Below the pieces are notes generated by a model that made no database searches, was not told the DNA's origin, and saw nothing but the letters and a program-made list of their open reading frames with translations. From Aliiglaciecola lipolytica E3 (GTDB lineage: Bacteria; Pseudomonadota; Gammaproteobacteria; Enterobacterales; Alteromonadaceae): 64,000 nucleotides of DNA. Position 1 is the first letter of the stretch; the number at the start of each line of letters is the position of its first letter. Both the position numbers and the translations under genes were made by a program. The stretch lies in the NCBI RefSeq assembly GCF_000314975.1, contig NZ_BAEN01000014.1, forward strand, positions 97,741 to 161,740. The letters are read 5' to 3'. This document shows positions 63,955 to 64,000 of this stretch, piece after piece.

Positions 63955-64000
63955 TGGACAGGCATCTTTTCAGTTTGTAGCTTGCTATTTGGACAGGCAT
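63955..64000 (+). repeat. Two copies of the RAYT left-end motif at window edge
   Basis: TGGACAGGCATCTTTT (63955-63970) equals the motif at 32271-32286 over all 16 bases. TGGACAGGCAT recurs at 63990-64000. The second copy is cut by the window end. Confidence 0.85.

Overview
The window reads as chromosomal DNA of a marine, polysaccharide-degrading gammaproteobacterium, most likely an Alteromonadaceae-type organism (Glaciecola/Paraglaciecola/Alteromonas relatives). This placement is inferred from the AT-leaning composition, short Shine-Dalgarno-led operons, two long TonB-dependent receptors, three small DUF3718-like secreted proteins and an Escherichia-like initiator tRNA. I could not run a search to confirm the genus.

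Left part (1-30 kb) is mostly metabolic. It opens with the start of a PAS/GAF signalling protein, cut by the window edge, then an arsenic operon (arsR, thioredoxin-type arsC, arsH, acr3, glutaredoxin-type arsC) behind a clear promoter and operator. A DUF1800/DUF1501 pair with a Tat signal, an AraC regulator and an EamA transporter follow. Next is a three-gene operon (acyl-CoA dehydrogenase, APH-like kinase, MDR oxidoreductase) that resembles split versions of mammalian ACAD10/11. A long-chain acyl-CoA ligase and an SDR (minus strand) diverge from a beta-oxidation operon (bifunctional hydratase/dehydrogenase, thiolase, acyl-CoA dehydrogenase) that ends in a strong terminator before an alpha/beta hydrolase. 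Two nearly identical DUF3718-like genes in tandem, each followed by the same set of 3' hairpins, a LysR regulator, a MaoC hydratase, a TonB receptor, a pterin dehydratase and initiator tRNA-fMet complete this half.

Right part (30-64 kb) is an accessory glycan-utilisation region that starts just downstream of the tRNA. It holds four S1-type sulfatases (one fused to a GH117-like propeller domain), a GH97 glycosidase, an SGNH esterase, a paraoxonase/SMP-30-like propeller, a TonB receptor paired with a giant repeat-bearing lipoprotein, a hybrid histidine kinase, a FucP-type sugar symporter and a DUF6786-like protein. It also carries a block typical of Planctomycetes/Verrucomicrobia: a giant membrane cytochrome with DUF1587/1592/1588/1585-type regions, a Tat-dependent DUF1552 protein, an ECF sigma factor and a FecR-LamG anti-sigma-like sensor. 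I infer that a sulfated, probably acetylated algal galactan or fucan is desulfated and hydrolysed outside the cytoplasm, imported by the TonB receptor and FucP, with expression controlled by the histidine kinase and the sigma/FecR-LamG pair.

A RAYT-type (Y1/HUH) transposase element lies in the right part with recognisable end motifs, a decayed second copy and an array of the right-end motif. The left-end motif recurs at the far right edge of the window, so the same short repeat brackets most of the glycan region. Several genes have starts corrected from the longest open frame using Shine-Dalgarno position, including a notable number of TTG starts.
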